From Mycolicibacterium komanii (GTDB lineage Bacteria; Actinomycetota; Actinomycetes; Mycobacteriales; Mycobacteriaceae), in the NCBI RefSeq assembly GCF_001050035.1, contig NZ_CVTA01000009.1:1-64000 (forward strand): a stretch of 64,000 bases of DNA, in the 5' to 3' direction. Below are positions 1-8,365 of this stretch, piece by piece (the first letter of the stretch is position 1; the number at the start of each line of letters is the position of its first letter). The notes below the pieces were generated by a model. It was given only the letters and a program-made list of their open reading frames with translations. It made no database searches and had not been told where the DNA came from. Made by a program: the position numbers and the translations under genes.

Positions 1-102
1 CCACACCCCGACGCTAACCCCACCCACCGACAACCCCACCCCAAATGTGACCACTGAAACCAAAGAGACACAAGTGAATTGGGGCGCAACAGCTCTGAAC
101 AG

Positions 103-146
103 AGCCACGCGGCGCACGCTCACCGAGGAGCGTGCGCCGCGTGGCT
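103..146. terminator. Strong hairpin, likely terminator of the small secreted protein gene
   Basis: Perfect 19-bp inverted repeat, arm AGCCACGCGGCGCACGCTC with a 6-nt loop, lying 27 bases past the stop codon of the leftward gene at 173-550. No clear T-tract follows, which is common for mycobacterial terminators. A second small hairpin (GCTCTG-AA-CAGAGC) overlaps its distal arm. Confidence 0.7.
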
Positions 147-172
147 GGGCGCTGAATGTAGCTAGCTAGTGG

Positions 173-550
173 TTACGGGGCGGGGATGTTGATGCAGCCG
201 ACGTTCGGCAGGCATCCGCTCGCGCCACCGGGGCCGGCCGTGCCACCGGGTCCGTTCGGAGCCAGCGCGCCGCTCGCGCCGCCGGGTCCGGCCGAACCGC
301 CGGGGCCACCAGGGATTACGCCCTGGGCGCCGCCACCGTCAGCCGTACCCTGCGGGCCGCCGGGGACGTTCACGTCGGCACCGCCACCGGGTGAGGCGTC
401 GATATTGCCGATACCGGCACAGGGGGTGCCATCGGCATTCAGACAGGGCGGGGGCGCCGGCTGCGCGCCGGCCACCGGCGCGACGGCGATCGCAACTGCC
501 GCGGCGCCCGAGAACAACAGGGGCATCATCTTCGTCAGTTTCACGTTCAT
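173..550 (-). CDS. Small secreted Pro/Gly-rich protein of unknown function
   Basis: This is a 125-residue protein with an N-terminal signal peptide (Lys-containing start, hydrophobic stretch about residues 10-25, AGA cleavage-like site near 28-30). The mature part is dominated by collagen-like GPGG(S/T)AGPGGASG units at about residues 80-110. Four cysteines (CLNADGTPC near the mature N-terminus, and two near the C-terminus) could form disulfides outside the cell. The first ATG is used. No enzymatic motif is visible. It resembles the many short exported low-complexity proteins of mycobacteria, and its function is unknown. A strong hairpin follows the gene. Confidence 0.7.
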   Translation of the reverse strand: MNVKLTKMMPLLFSGAAAVAIAVAPVAGAQPAPPPCLNADGTPCAGIGNIDASPGGGADVNVPGGPQGTADGGGAQGVIPGGPGGSAGPGGASGALAPNGPGGTAGPGGASGCLPNVGCINIPAP

Positions 551-617
551 GTTCTGAGGGCTACCACGTCAGCGATTTACTGAAACCTTCAAACTTTCTC
601 CGCGACAGAGGCAACCG

Positions 618-1607
618 TCACAACCGGCCCACCTGTTTCAGCCCGGAAACGGTGTCCGCCAGCGTTTCCTGCGGATCGCGGTAAGTGATCCCCAATTCGG
701 TCTCGCTCGGCGAGTCGTCGGAAGACGGCATCTGCGTGTAGTACTGCATCGCCGCCGCGGTCACCGGTGTGTCGAACGGTAGGAACGGCCCCACCACATC
801 GACGACCCTTCCGATGTTGCGCAACAGCGTGTCCGGTATCGGATACACCCGCAGCGTCGTGTTCGCCGCTTTTCCGATCATCGTCGCCAGGTCAGCGATC
901 GGAACTCGCTTGCCCCCAGCCATGTATCGGCGCGGACCCTTCCCGGGCTCGAGAAGTGCCACATGCAGGGCCGCCAGATCTCGAACGTCGACCACGACCC
1001 ACGCCGCCCCGCGGCCCGGCACACCGCGCATCTGAACCGCGGCCTGAACACCTTCTGCCGCTTCGCCGAACTGGTTGCCCGCAGGCGGACCGAGCACCAT
1101 GCCCGGGTACGTGATGCTCACCGGCGCACCCTTGTCCTGCAGGCCACGCGCGTACTTCTCGACCTCCGCTTTGGATTTCCCGTAGCCGTCGGTGCCTCCC
1201 ACGACCGGAAGGTCCGCATGCAGCACATCGCAATCCGGGTTAAACAGTGCCGTGAAGCTCGAGACGTGGATGATCGGGTCGAGACCGCGCTCTGCCGCGA
1301 CACCGAGCACGTTGTGAGCGCCGTCGAGGTTGGTCCGCAGCATCTTGTCGGCCTGCCGTGGATCAACTGAAACCATTGCCGCGGAATGGATTACGGCGTC
1401 ACAGCCGTCCATGGCCGCGGCCGTCGACTCGGCATCGGCGATGTCGCCGACGGCATAGTCGTCGGTCGCGACGCCGATCTTCGCGGCGCTTGTCTCCAGT
1501 CGTGCCGGATCGCGGACCAGGAACCTCACCTGATGACCTGCTTCGGCCACGGCCTTTGCCGTCCATGCCCCGACGAAACCGGTACCCCCGGTCAACAGCA
1601 CCCTCAT
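618..1607 (-). CDS. NAD-dependent epimerase/dehydratase family protein (extended SDR)
   Basis: Predicted cytosolic NAD(P)-dependent oxidoreductase or epimerase of 329 residues. The Rossmann motif TGGTGFVG is at residues 6-13 and the catalytic YGKSK (Tyr142, Lys146) follows a Ser-containing HVSSFTA strand, as in extended SDRs. The ATG start has a good GGGAGG ribosome site. The substrate cannot be told; relatives act on nucleotide sugars, flavonoid-like ketones or steroids. It reads in the same direction as the SDR gene upstream, with 64 bases between them, so they may be co-transcribed. Confidence 0.85.
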   Translation of the reverse strand: MRVLLTGGTGFVGAWTAKAVAEAGHQVRFLVRDPARLETSAAKIGVATDDYAVGDIADAESTAAAMDGCDAVIHSAAMVSVDPRQADKMLRTNLDGAHNVLGVAAERGLDPIIHVSSFTALFNPDCDVLHADLPVVGGTDGYGKSKAEVEKYARGLQDKGAPVSITYPGMVLGPPAGNQFGEAAEGVQAAVQMRGVPGRGAAWVVVDVRDLAALHVALLEPGKGPRRYMAGGKRVPIADLATMIGKAANTTLRVYPIPDTLLRNIGRVVDVVGPFLPFDTPVTAAAMQYYTQMPSSDDSPSETELGITYRDPQETLADTVSGLKQVGRL

Positions 1608-1671
1608 TGAAACCTCCCGTAGGAACTAGCGCTGCGGGTTACCCCGAAGCGCCTGCCTCTACACGGGAGCT

Positions 1672-2421
1672 CTACGCGAACGGCTTCATCAGTCGCGGCG
1701 GCAGAACCCGCATCACGCGGACCAACGGTGCCCACGGCCACCACGGCACCGCTGCGCGACCGCTTTCGCGTTCGATCACGCCGACCAGCGCCCGCACGCC
1801 GGTTTCGTTGTCCACCATCAACATCGTCGACGCTGACTTCGCCGTCATCTCGGATTCGATGTAACCCGGTTCGAGCACCGTGATTTTGATCGGCCCCCGC
1901 GCGTACTCCGCGCGCAACGATTCCCCAAGCGACGAGACCCCGGCCTTGCTCGCGGCGTACGCGGCCTTGACGCCCGGCACGCCCTTGTTCCCTAGAACCG
2001 ACGAGACGAGCACCAGATGTCCACCGCCGGCTTTCTTGAACATCTCGAGCGCGGTCTCGATCTGGACAAGCGCCGCAACGAGATTCGTTTCGATGGTGGC
2101 CTTGTTCGCCCACAGTTTGCCGGACCCGAGCGGCGCGCCCTTGCCGACACCGGCGTTCACGATGATGCGGTCGATGCCGCCGAGTTCGTCGGAGAGTTCG
2201 GCGAACACCTTCGGCACCTGCTCGTGGTCGTTGACGTCGAGGGTGGCGACAGCGACGTTGATACCGGGGTGGCGCTCGAGCAACTCGGCCTTCAGTTCGT
2301 CGAGGCGGTCGACACGCCGGGCGCAGAGCGCGAGGTCGCGGCCCTTCGCGGCGAACGCGCGGGCCATTCCGGCACCCAGTCCGGAGCTCGCACCGGTGAT
2401 CAAGATCTTCTGCCGAGTCAC
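1672..2421 (-). CDS. SDR family oxidoreductase
   Basis: Classical short-chain dehydrogenase of 249 residues with cofactor motif TGASSGLG (residues 10-16), NAG (89-91) and catalytic Tyr155/Lys159 in YAASK. Classical SDRs reduce or oxidise small alcohols and ketones with NAD(P)H; the substrate is not evident. The GTG start has no Shine-Dalgarno sequence but is preceded by TAGTCT and 6 nt, suggesting a leaderless transcript. It diverges from the chorismate mutase gene with only 41 bp between. From memory, M. tuberculosis Rv0945 is the likely counterpart, next to its Fpg-like gene. Confidence 0.88.
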   Translation of the reverse strand: MTRQKILITGASSGLGAGMARAFAAKGRDLALCARRVDRLDELKAELLERHPGINVAVATLDVNDHEQVPKVFAELSDELGGIDRIIVNAGVGKGAPLGSGKLWANKATIETNLVAALVQIETALEMFKKAGGGHLVLVSSVLGNKGVPGVKAAYAASKAGVSSLGESLRAEYARGPIKITVLEPGYIESEMTAKSASTMLMVDNETGVRALVGVIERESGRAAVPWWPWAPLVRVMRVLPPRLMKPFA

Positions 2422-2462
2422 CCCGACAGACTAAGCGAGGGAATCGCCGTCAGAATGACCAC

Positions 2463-3029
2463 ATGGTTCTTCTGCGGAGCGCTACATTCCTGCTCGTGGC
2501 CCTGTTCGTCGCCCTCTCCCAGGGCGTCGCCGCCGGTCAACCCGCCTCGCCGCTGTACCGGCTTGTCGACACCGCGTCGCAGCGATTGGCCACCGCCGAC
2601 GCCGTCGCGGCGGCCAAGTGGGTCAACGGCGGGCCGCTCACGGACCGTCAGCGCGCCGATGCGGTATTGGACGCCGTGGCCGCCGACGCCTCCGCTCGCG
2701 GGATCGACCAAGGCTATGTGCGGGCGATCTTCACCGATCAGATCGACGCCACCGAAGGCGTCGAGTACACCCGATTCGGCCAGTGGAAGTTCGACCCTGC
2801 CACCGCCCCCAGAACCGCCCCTGACCTCTCGGTGTCGCGTTCGCAGATCGACGAGTTCAACAAGGTCATGGTCGACGAGATTGCGCGGCAGTGGGATTCG
2901 CTGCACGCACCGAACTGCGCGTTCGAACTCGGCAATGCGATCGACGCCGTGGCCACCGCCCGCCAGCTCGACCCGCTCTACCGGCACGCGCTGTCGGCTG
3001 CCACCCGCTCCTACTGCCGAATCACTTGA
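2463..3029 (+). CDS. Secreted chorismate mutase, AroQ gamma type
   Basis: Converts chorismate to prephenate. This 188-residue protein has a signal peptide (residues 1 to about 24, ending GVAAGQ), so the enzyme should be exported, like M. tuberculosis Rv1885c (*MtCM, about 199 residues). The all-helical body carries the family's conserved Arg/Lys-rich positions (YRLVDTASQRL, AAAKW, TDRQRADAVLD). Two late cysteines (in APNCAFELG and the terminal SYCRIT) match the disulfide pair of the exported subfamily. The role of extracellular chorismate mutase in mycobacteria is unresolved. Its 3' end overlaps the convergent glycosylase gene by 8 bases. Confidence 0.88.
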   Translation: MVLLRSATFLLVALFVALSQGVAAGQPASPLYRLVDTASQRLATADAVAAAKWVNGGPLTDRQRADAVLDAVAADASARGIDQGYVRAIFTDQIDATEGVEYTRFGQWKFDPATAPRTAPDLSVSRSQIDEFNKVMVDEIARQWDSLHAPNCAFELGNAIDAVATARQLDPLYRHALSAATRSYCRIT

Positions 3030-3885
3030 GCAGCCGCGACAGCCGACGATCGGCAAGCACCTTGCCGCCCGTCTGACACGTCGGGCAGTACTGAAACGAC
3101 TTGTCCGCAAACGACACCTCGCGCACGGTGTCTCCGCAGACGGGGCAGGGCAGGCCGGTTCGCGCGTGTACGCGCAGACCGGACCGCTTCTCCCCCTTCA
3201 GCGTCGCGGCCTGCTGACCGACCGAGCGTGTCACCGCGTCGCTGAGCACGCCGATCATCGCGTCGTGCAACGCCGACAGCTGCGCATCGGTCAGCTTGGC
3301 CGCCGTCGCGAACGGCGAGATTCGCGCGACGTGGAGGATCTCGTCGCTGTAGGCGTTGCCGATGCCGGCGATCACCTTCTGGTCGGTGATCACCGTCTTG
3401 ATCCGGCCGCTGTTGCCCGCGAGCACGCCGGCGAGGTCGTCGGGTCCCAGCGACAGCGCGTCGGGCCCGAGCGTTGCGATACCGGGCACCTTCGTCGGGT
3501 CGTCGACCACCCACACCGCGAGCCGCTTCTGCGTGCCGGCCTCGGTGAGGTCGAAGCCGGGCGCGTCGCCCGGGGGGCCGAGGTGAACGCGTAGAGCGAT
3601 CGGCCCCTTGCCCGGCTTCAGCGGCGCCGCCGCCAGCTTGTCCGACCAGCGCAACCACCCCGCGCGTGACAGATGGGTGATCAGGTGCAGGTCGCCGGTC
3701 TGCATGCCCAGGTACTTGCCCCAGCGGTTCGCGTCGGTGACGGCCTGGCCGTGCAGCGCTGTGATCGGCGGATCGAACGTCTTGAGCACCGAGAATGCCG
3801 ACACGTCGATGCGTCCCACCGTCTGACCGACGGCGTGGCGACGCAGATGGTCGGCGAGCGCTTCGACTTCGGGTAGTTCGGGCAT
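3022..3885 (-). CDS. Fpg/Nei family DNA glycosylase (full length)
   Basis: Base-excision repair enzyme that removes oxidised bases and cleaves abasic sites. The start chosen gives MPELPEVE, because in this family Pro2 (Schiff-base nucleophile) and Glu3 must follow the initiator Met; an upstream in-frame start would add 12 residues and bury them. It is about 287 residues, with a helix-two-turn-helix region and a C-terminal zinc finger (CPVC and CPTC). From memory, M. tuberculosis Rv0944 (Fpg2), in comparable context, is a truncated version lacking the N-terminal catalytic domain; this copy looks intact. The 3' end overlaps the chorismate mutase gene. Confidence 0.9.
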   Translation of the reverse strand: MPELPEVEALADHLRRHAVGQTVGRIDVSAFSVLKTFDPPITALHGQAVTDANRWGKYLGMQTGDLHLITHLSRAGWLRWSDKLAAAPLKPGKGPIALRVHLGPPGDAPGFDLTEAGTQKRLAVWVVDDPTKVPGIATLGPDALSLGPDDLAGVLAGNSGRIKTVITDQKVIAGIGNAYSDEILHVARISPFATAAKLTDAQLSALHDAMIGVLSDAVTRSVGQQAATLKGEKRSGLRVHARTGLPCPVCGDTVREVSFADKSFQYCPTCQTGGKVLADRRLSRLLK

Positions 3886-3901
3886 GGCTCCAGTGTGCCG
3901 G

Positions 3902-4294
3902 TCAATTCCGTCGCGCGGCACCGCCGGTGATCACCGACAGCAGCCAACTCACGATCGACAGCACGATCGCCGCCCAGATCGCCGTCCACCAGAAGTCGTC
4001 GATGAACAACCCCCAGTGCGTGGTGTGTTCGGTGATCCGCGACGTGATCCACAACATCAACGCATTGATGACGATATGGATGAGGCCGAGGGTGACGATG
4101 TAGAGCGGGATCGAGAGAATCTGCACGATCGGCTTGATGATCGCGTTGACCAGACCGAAGATGACCGCGACCACGAAGATGATGCCGACTTCCTGAAGTC
4201 GCGACTCGGCGCCCACGAACCTGATTCCGGGAACGACGAGCGTCACCACCCACAGCGCGAAGCCGGTCAAAGCGGCCCGCAAGAGGAACGACAT
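3902..4294 (-). CDS. Phage-holin-family (holin 4 superfamily IV) membrane protein
   Basis: Small integral membrane protein of 130 residues with about four hydrophobic segments (near 5-22, 37-57, 66-84 and 100-123). The NAIIKPI sequence and overall pattern match the widespread phage_holin_4_2 family, found on bacterial chromosomes far from any phage. Function is unknown and the holin name should not be read as lysis activity. It ends 17 bases upstream of the glycosylase start in the same direction, so co-transcription is likely. Confidence 0.78.
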   Translation of the reverse strand: MSFLLRAALTGFALWVVTLVVPGIRFVGAESRLQEVGIIFVVAVIFGLVNAIIKPIVQILSIPLYIVTLGLIHIVINALMLWITSRITEHTTHWGLFIDDFWWTAIWAAIVLSIVSWLLSVITGGAARRN

Positions 4295-4334
4295 CGCATT
4301 AGCCTAAACCAGTCGACGCACCGGGAGGGCAGCC

Positions 4335-4808
4335 GTGGATTTCGTTCAACGCACCGTCGATCTCGCACGGCGAAACGTCGAGGAGGGCGGTCGCCCGTTC
4401 GCGACGGTCATCGCCAAGAACGGAGAGGTGCTCGCCGAGAGCGCCAATCAGGTTGCCCAGACACATGATCCGACCGCACACGCCGAGATCCTCGCGATCC
4501 GGAAAGCGTGTACGAAGCTCGGCACCGAGCATCTGGTCGGCACGACGATCTACGTTCTCGCCCACCCCTGCCCGATGTGCCTCGGCTCGCTGTACTACTG
4601 CTCCCCCGACGAGGTGGTCTTCCTGACCACCCGCGACGACTATGCGCGCTACTACGTCGACGATCGAAAGTACTTCGAGCTCAACACCTTCTACGACGAG
4701 TTCGCCAAGAACTGGGACCAACGGCGGCTACCGATGCGCTACCAGCCCGAGGACAGCGCCGTCGACGTCTACCGACTCTGGATGCAGCGCAACCCGCAGT
4801 CCCCGTGA
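4335..4808 (+). CDS. Nucleoside/guanine deaminase-like zinc enzyme
   Basis: Cytidine/deoxycytidylate deaminase superfamily protein of 157 residues. The zinc site is clear: HAE at residues 49-51 and PCPMC at 78-82. Length and the C-terminal LWMQRNP ending resemble the guanine deaminase GuaD type (guanine to xanthine), though tRNA or other base deamination cannot be excluded. The GTG start is set by a GGGAGG ribosome site 8-9 bases upstream. It diverges from the holin-family gene by 40 bp and appears monocistronic. Confidence 0.85.
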   Translation: MDFVQRTVDLARRNVEEGGRPFATVIAKNGEVLAESANQVAQTHDPTAHAEILAIRKACTKLGTEHLVGTTIYVLAHPCPMCLGSLYYCSPDEVVFLTTRDDYARYYVDDRKYFELNTFYDEFAKNWDQRRLPMRYQPEDSAVDVYRLWMQRNPQSP

Positions 4809-4839
4809 AGGGTTGTTTTCACGCACCTGGTGCGTGCGA

Positions 4840-5598
4840 TCAACCGTCCGACGCGCGCAGCAGATAGGTGTCCATGATCCAGCCGTGCCGCGCCCGCGCA
4901 TCGGCGCGCACCCGGGCGATCTCCTCGCCGACGTCGCCGACCGCCCCCGACATCAGCAACTCGTCGGGCGTACCGAGATAGGCGCCCCACCAGATGTGGG
5001 TTTCCGGCGGGCACGTCAGGAATGAGCAGTCGGCGTCGAGCATCACGATCGCGCTCCCGACCAGTCCGTTGTCGCGCAGCTGCCTGCCGGTGGTGATCAA
5101 CACCGGTTCGCCGACGTCGTTGAGCGGGATGCGATGTCGCGCGGTGAGCGCCTGAATCGCGGTGATGCCGGGGATGACGTCGTAGTCGATGTCGATGTGG
5201 CTCGCGACGGTGTCGAGGATGCGAAGCGTGCTGTCGTACAGCGAGGGATCGCCCCACGCCAGAAAGGCGCCGACACCGCCGTCGGAAAGCTCGCGCTCGA
5301 TCGCCTCGGCCCACACCCGCGCCCGCGCGGCGTGCCAGTCGGCGACGGCCTTGCGGTACGCGGGCCCATCCGAAGCCTCCCTGACTCTCGGCGGATCCCG
5401 CAGTTCGACGAACCGGTATCCGGGCTCGCGAATGAACCGCTCGCAGATGTGCCGTCGCAGCGCGACCAGGTCATCCTTCGCCGACCCCTTGTCCATGGCG
5501 AAGAACACCTGCGTGTCGTTGAGCGCGCTCACCGCCTGCGCCGTCACGTGGTCAGGGTCGCCGGCACCGATGCCGATGACGTGAATTCGACGGGTCAC
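4840..5598 (-). CDS. cobF: Precorrin-6A synthase (deacetylating), CobF
   Basis: SAM-dependent methyltransferase of aerobic cobalamin synthesis: it methylates C-1 of precorrin-5 and releases acetate to give precorrin-6A. The 252-residue protein shows the tetrapyrrole methylase fold, with GIGAGDPDHVT at residues 9-19 and AWGDPSLYDS near 113-122, and the CobF-specific PGITAIQALTARHRIPLN. From memory, cobF is missing from M. tuberculosis but kept by environmental mycobacteria, which fits this genome. No other cob gene is nearby and no cobalamin riboswitch is seen upstream. It lies 16 bases downstream of the YihY gene. Confidence 0.93.
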   Translation of the reverse strand: MTRRIHVIGIGAGDPDHVTAQAVSALNDTQVFFAMDKGSAKDDLVALRRHICERFIREPGYRFVELRDPPRVREASDGPAYRKAVADWHAARARVWAEAIERELSDGGVGAFLAWGDPSLYDSTLRILDTVASHIDIDYDVIPGITAIQALTARHRIPLNDVGEPVLITTGRQLRDNGLVGSAIVMLDADCSFLTCPPETHIWWGAYLGTPDELLMSGAVGDVGEEIARVRADARARHGWIMDTYLLRASDG

Positions 5599-5614
5599 GC
5601 CCGCGAGTATGCCT

Positions 5615-6667
5615 TCAGTGTTTGCGGCCGCGTGACAGACGTAGCCGCCTGGCGCGCTTGACGTCCTTTTTCTCGGCGGCCTGCTCCTTGCGGATGTTGT
5701 GGTCGTCTTTCATGGGTAACTGCAGCTCGTGTTCGGCGGGCAGACCGGCCTGCAACTGACGGCCGCGCTCGACCTCGGCGTCGACTTCCGCACCGAACAG
5801 CAAGGCGAGGTTGGTGATCCACAGCCACAGCAGGAACACGATGACACCCGCCAGTGCGCCGTAGGTCTTGTTGTAACTGCCGAAGTTGGCGACGTAGAGC
5901 CCGAACACGACCGAGGCGAGGATCCACACGACGATCGCGAGCGCGGCGCCGCCGCTGATCCACCGGAACTTCGGTTGTTGGACGTTGGGCGTGACGTAGT
6001 AGAGGATCGCGACCGCCGCCACCACGAACAGCAGGATCATTGGCCACCGCAGCACATTCCACGCCGTGACGGCCGCGTCGCCCAGCCCGATCGCATCGCC
6101 GATCGCACGGGCCACCGGACCGCTGATCGCCAGCAGGAAGACCACCGCGGCCGCCATCACCAAACCGACCAACGTCAAAAGCAGTTGCACCGGCCGCAGC
6201 TTCCACACCGGTCGGCCCTCGTCGATCTCGTAGATGCGGTTCATCGCGCGACCGAACGCCCCGACGTAACCCGAGGCCGACCACAGTGCGCCGACGATGC
6301 CCACCACCAACGCGAATCCGGCCGTCGGCGAGTTGACGAGTTGCTCGATCGTCGGCCGCAGGCTGTCCAGCGAGGACGCAGGGGCCACGTCCGCGGCGAT
6401 GTCGAGCAGCGCGTCGACTGTGCGCCTGCCCTGCCCGAACACGCCGAGCAGCGACACCATGACGACGAGCGCCGGGAAGATCGACAGCACCGCGTAGTAC
6501 GTCAGCGACGCGGCCAGATCCGTGCACTCGTCGCTTTGGAACTCCCGGACCGCCTTGCGCATGGCGTACAGCAACGACGGCCGGGTGAGATCGGTCGGCG
6601 ACTCCGGTTTGCGGGGATCGTCCGGGTCGAAAGCCTGGGTGGCCCTGTCGGCCTCGTCGGTGCGCAT
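5615..6667 (-). CDS. YihY/BrkB family inner-membrane protein
   Basis: Membrane protein of about 350 residues with six hydrophobic helices between roughly residues 45 and 310 and a charged, Lys/Arg-rich C-terminal tail. The DLAASLTYYAVLSIFPAL signature identifies the YihY/BrkB family, once annotated as RNase BN; its role is unknown. The start chosen is the ATG of MRTDEADR, preceded by a GGGGGG stretch; the upstream extension reads through low-quality sequence and the operator region. It diverges from the diiron oxygenase gene and lies just upstream of cobF. Confidence 0.88.
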   Translation of the reverse strand: MRTDEADRATQAFDPDDPRKPESPTDLTRPSLLYAMRKAVREFQSDECTDLAASLTYYAVLSIFPALVVMVSLLGVFGQGRRTVDALLDIAADVAPASSLDSLRPTIEQLVNSPTAGFALVVGIVGALWSASGYVGAFGRAMNRIYEIDEGRPVWKLRPVQLLLTLVGLVMAAAVVFLLAISGPVARAIGDAIGLGDAAVTAWNVLRWPMILLFVVAAVAILYYVTPNVQQPKFRWISGGAALAIVVWILASVVFGLYVANFGSYNKTYGALAGVIVFLLWLWITNLALLFGAEVDAEVERGRQLQAGLPAEHELQLPMKDDHNIRKEQAAEKKDVKRARRLRLSRGRKH

Positions 6668-6705
6668 ACCCCCCGGTACCCCGGCCCGGCGCCACCAAAC
6701 GCCCG

Positions 6706-6765
6706 CGGTACCGCAAGTATGCGGTACCGGAGGTATTGACTGGAGCACCGTCGGCTGCCTACGTT
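6706..6765 (+). promoter_or_regulatory. Inverted repeat abutting a sigma-70-like promoter of the diiron oxygenase
   Basis: Arms CGGTACCGCA and TGCGGTACCG (6706-6715 and 6720-6729) form a near-perfect 24-bp palindrome typical in size for a TetR-class operator. Six bases later comes TTGACT (6736-6741), then 18 bp and TACGTT (6760-6765), a good -35/-10 pair. The TTG inside the -35 opens an in-frame ORF but should not be taken as the start codon. No regulator gene is adjacent. Confidence 0.6.
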
Positions 6766-6795
6766 GGGAAGACCGTCACCGAAGGGACGTCAACG

Positions 6796-7698
6796 ATGAC
6801 CAACCCGACGCTGCACCCGAGCCGTGCCGAGTTCTCCGAGCGCCTGCTGCGAGGCTCGGTGAAGAAGTCGTACGCGCCCGTGGTCGACATCGACTGGGAT
6901 GCGCCGCTGGACCCCGACAAGTTCTTTCTCCCGCCGAAGGTCGTCTCGCTGTACGGGACCTCGCTGTGGGACGCGATGAGTCGCGAGCAGCAGATCGAAC
7001 TCTCCCGCCAGGAACTGGTCAACACGCTGTCGGCGGGAATCTGGTTCGAGAACATCCTCAACCAGTCGTTATTGCGCAAGATGATGCATCAGGACCCCAC
7101 CGCCAGCGCGACCCACTACGAACTCACCGAACTGGGCGACGAAACCCGGCACATGGTGATGTTCGGCAAGGCGATCGAGCGCGTCGGCGTAAAACCGATG
7201 TGGCCCAAGTGGTATCAGCGCGTGATCATCAACGCGCTGCCGTTCGTCTTTCAAGGCTCGGCACTGTGGGTGGCGGCATTGATCGGCGAGGAGATCTTCG
7301 ATTCGCTGCAGCGCCAGATGATGGACGACGACGAGCTGCAACCGATCGTGCAACGGCTCATGCGGATTCACGTCACCGAGGAAGCACGGCACATCCAGTT
7401 CGCCCGCGACGGGTTGCGCAAGCGGGTTCCGCACATGCGGCCACTGCCGAAGTTCGTGCTGTCCAACATCAACGGCCTCGGCGGTTACTTCTTCCGCTTC
7501 CTGTTCACCAACAAGGTGCAATACCAGCGTGTCGGGCTCGACCCTCGGCGCACGCGGCGCATCGCACGCCGCAGCCCGTACCGCCTCGAGACGCAGGTGA
7601 CGGGTTTCGCGCCGCTGGCGACCTTCCTCGACGAGGTGGGCCTGATGGGTCCGATCGCCCGCCGAATGTGGCGGCGCAGCGGTTTCCTCCCGCGATGA
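6796..7698 (+). CDS. AurF-like diiron oxygenase
   Basis: Ferritin-like non-haem diiron protein of 300 residues, from the ATG that follows GAAGGGACG. Metal-ligand motifs are visible: the Glu of WFENILNQ, ELGDETRHMVMFGKA, IGEEIFD and HVTEEARHIQFARDG, matching the p-aminobenzoate N-oxygenase AurF family. Members oxidise aryl amines or other aromatic groups; the substrate here is unknown. Its stop overlaps the DUF4873 gene in an ATGA junction, so the two are translationally coupled and probably function together. Confidence 0.85.
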   Translation: MTNPTLHPSRAEFSERLLRGSVKKSYAPVVDIDWDAPLDPDKFFLPPKVVSLYGTSLWDAMSREQQIELSRQELVNTLSAGIWFENILNQSLLRKMMHQDPTASATHYELTELGDETRHMVMFGKAIERVGVKPMWPKWYQRVIINALPFVFQGSALWVAALIGEEIFDSLQRQMMDDDELQPIVQRLMRIHVTEEARHIQFARDGLRKRVPHMRPLPKFVLSNINGLGGYFFRFLFTNKVQYQRVGLDPRRTRRIARRSPYRLETQVTGFAPLATFLDEVGLMGPIARRMWRRSGFLPR

Positions 7699-7964
7699 GT
7701 GACATGTACGAGGGGCTCGCCGCTCTACGGATGCACGACACGGACCACGGCGTCCGGGTGCGTCTCATCGGTCACGTCGACCCGATCGACGGCAGATACC
7801 ACTGGCGCGGAATGATTTTCGATCTGCGATCCGATGTGCGCCTGCCCCAACCCGTACACATCTCGGTCGGCGACCACACCGCAGAGGGTCACCTGACGGA
7901 GGTGACACCGTGGGGCACTCACTGCATTGCGGGCGTCGGCGTGCCTCCGTACCCGCTCGCCTAG
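7695..7964 (+). CDS. DUF4873 domain protein
   Basis: An 89-residue protein starting at the ATG that overlaps the oxygenase stop codon. It contains the GHVDPIDGRYHWRG sequence characteristic of DUF4873, a small beta-rich domain often found beside or fused to monooxygenases. No catalytic residues are known. The tight coupling to the AurF-like enzyme suggests an accessory or substrate-handling role, which is inference. The 109 bases after it hold only a weak CTCATGG/CCATGAG inverted repeat. Confidence 0.75.
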   Translation: MSDMYEGLAALRMHDTDHGVRVRLIGHVDPIDGRYHWRGMIFDLRSDVRLPQPVHISVGDHTAEGHLTEVTPWGTHCIAGVGVPPYPLA

Positions 7965-8073
7965 CTCGCTCACCTCATGGTTCGCCACCGGCGGTGACTC
8001 CGGAGTTCGTCCCGACCCGCCATGAGGAGCTCGCGGCTTTCGCAGCCTGCGACCCGAGGATCGGATCGGGCGG

Positions 8074-8340
8074 CTAGTCCAGATCTTCGTCGGTCAGCGC
8101 CGCGAAACCCTTGGCCTGTCCGCGGGCCAGCGCTGCCCGAACCACGCCGGCGAGCAGACCCTGGAGCGCGGCGGCGATGAACACCTCGCGCGTCGAGCGG
8201 CTGAGGTCCTTTGGATCCGGCTCTTCATCGTCCGGGCTGACGCGCTGCCAGATCTGCTGGAAGATCTGGCCCGCGATCATTCCGCCGGCAACGCTGCTGG
8301 CGATCGACAGGGGCTTGTAAATCGTCTTGGCCGCACTCAC
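8074..8340 (-). CDS. DUF4235 family small membrane-associated protein
   Basis: A protein of about 88 residues from the GTG at 8338-8340 (an upstream TTG at 8373 would add 11 residues and overlap the next gene). It has the DUF4235 pattern: KTIYKPLSIASSVAGGMIAG near the N-terminus, a middle acidic segment (SPDDEEPDPKDLSRS), then a second hydrophobic stretch (AALQGLLAGVVRAAL). Function is unknown. It diverges from the LLM oxidoreductase gene by about 25 bp. Confidence 0.75.
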   Translation of the reverse strand: MSAAKTIYKPLSIASSVAGGMIAGQIFQQIWQRVSPDDEEPDPKDLSRSTREVFIAAALQGLLAGVVRAALARGQAKGFAALTDEDLD

Positions 8341-8365
8341 GGCGATCGAGATTCCCGATGGGCCA

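Noticed and set aside
2017..3594. A 525-codon rightward frame crossing three genes
   Set aside because: It overlaps an SDR, chorismate mutase and glycosylase in other frames, all with clear family motifs.
3902..4294. Phage holin as evidence of a prophage
   Set aside because: The family is widespread on chromosomes; no other phage gene occurs in the window.
6669..6684. TACCCCCCGG near the YihY start as a third CsoR-like operator
   Set aside because: Only one half matches; the second half is GTACCCCGG rather than GGGGGTA, so no palindrome of the operator type is formed.
6736..6738. TTG as start codon of the diiron oxygenase
   Set aside because: The TTG forms part of a good -35 hexamer, and an ATG with GAAGGGACG upstream lies at 6796.
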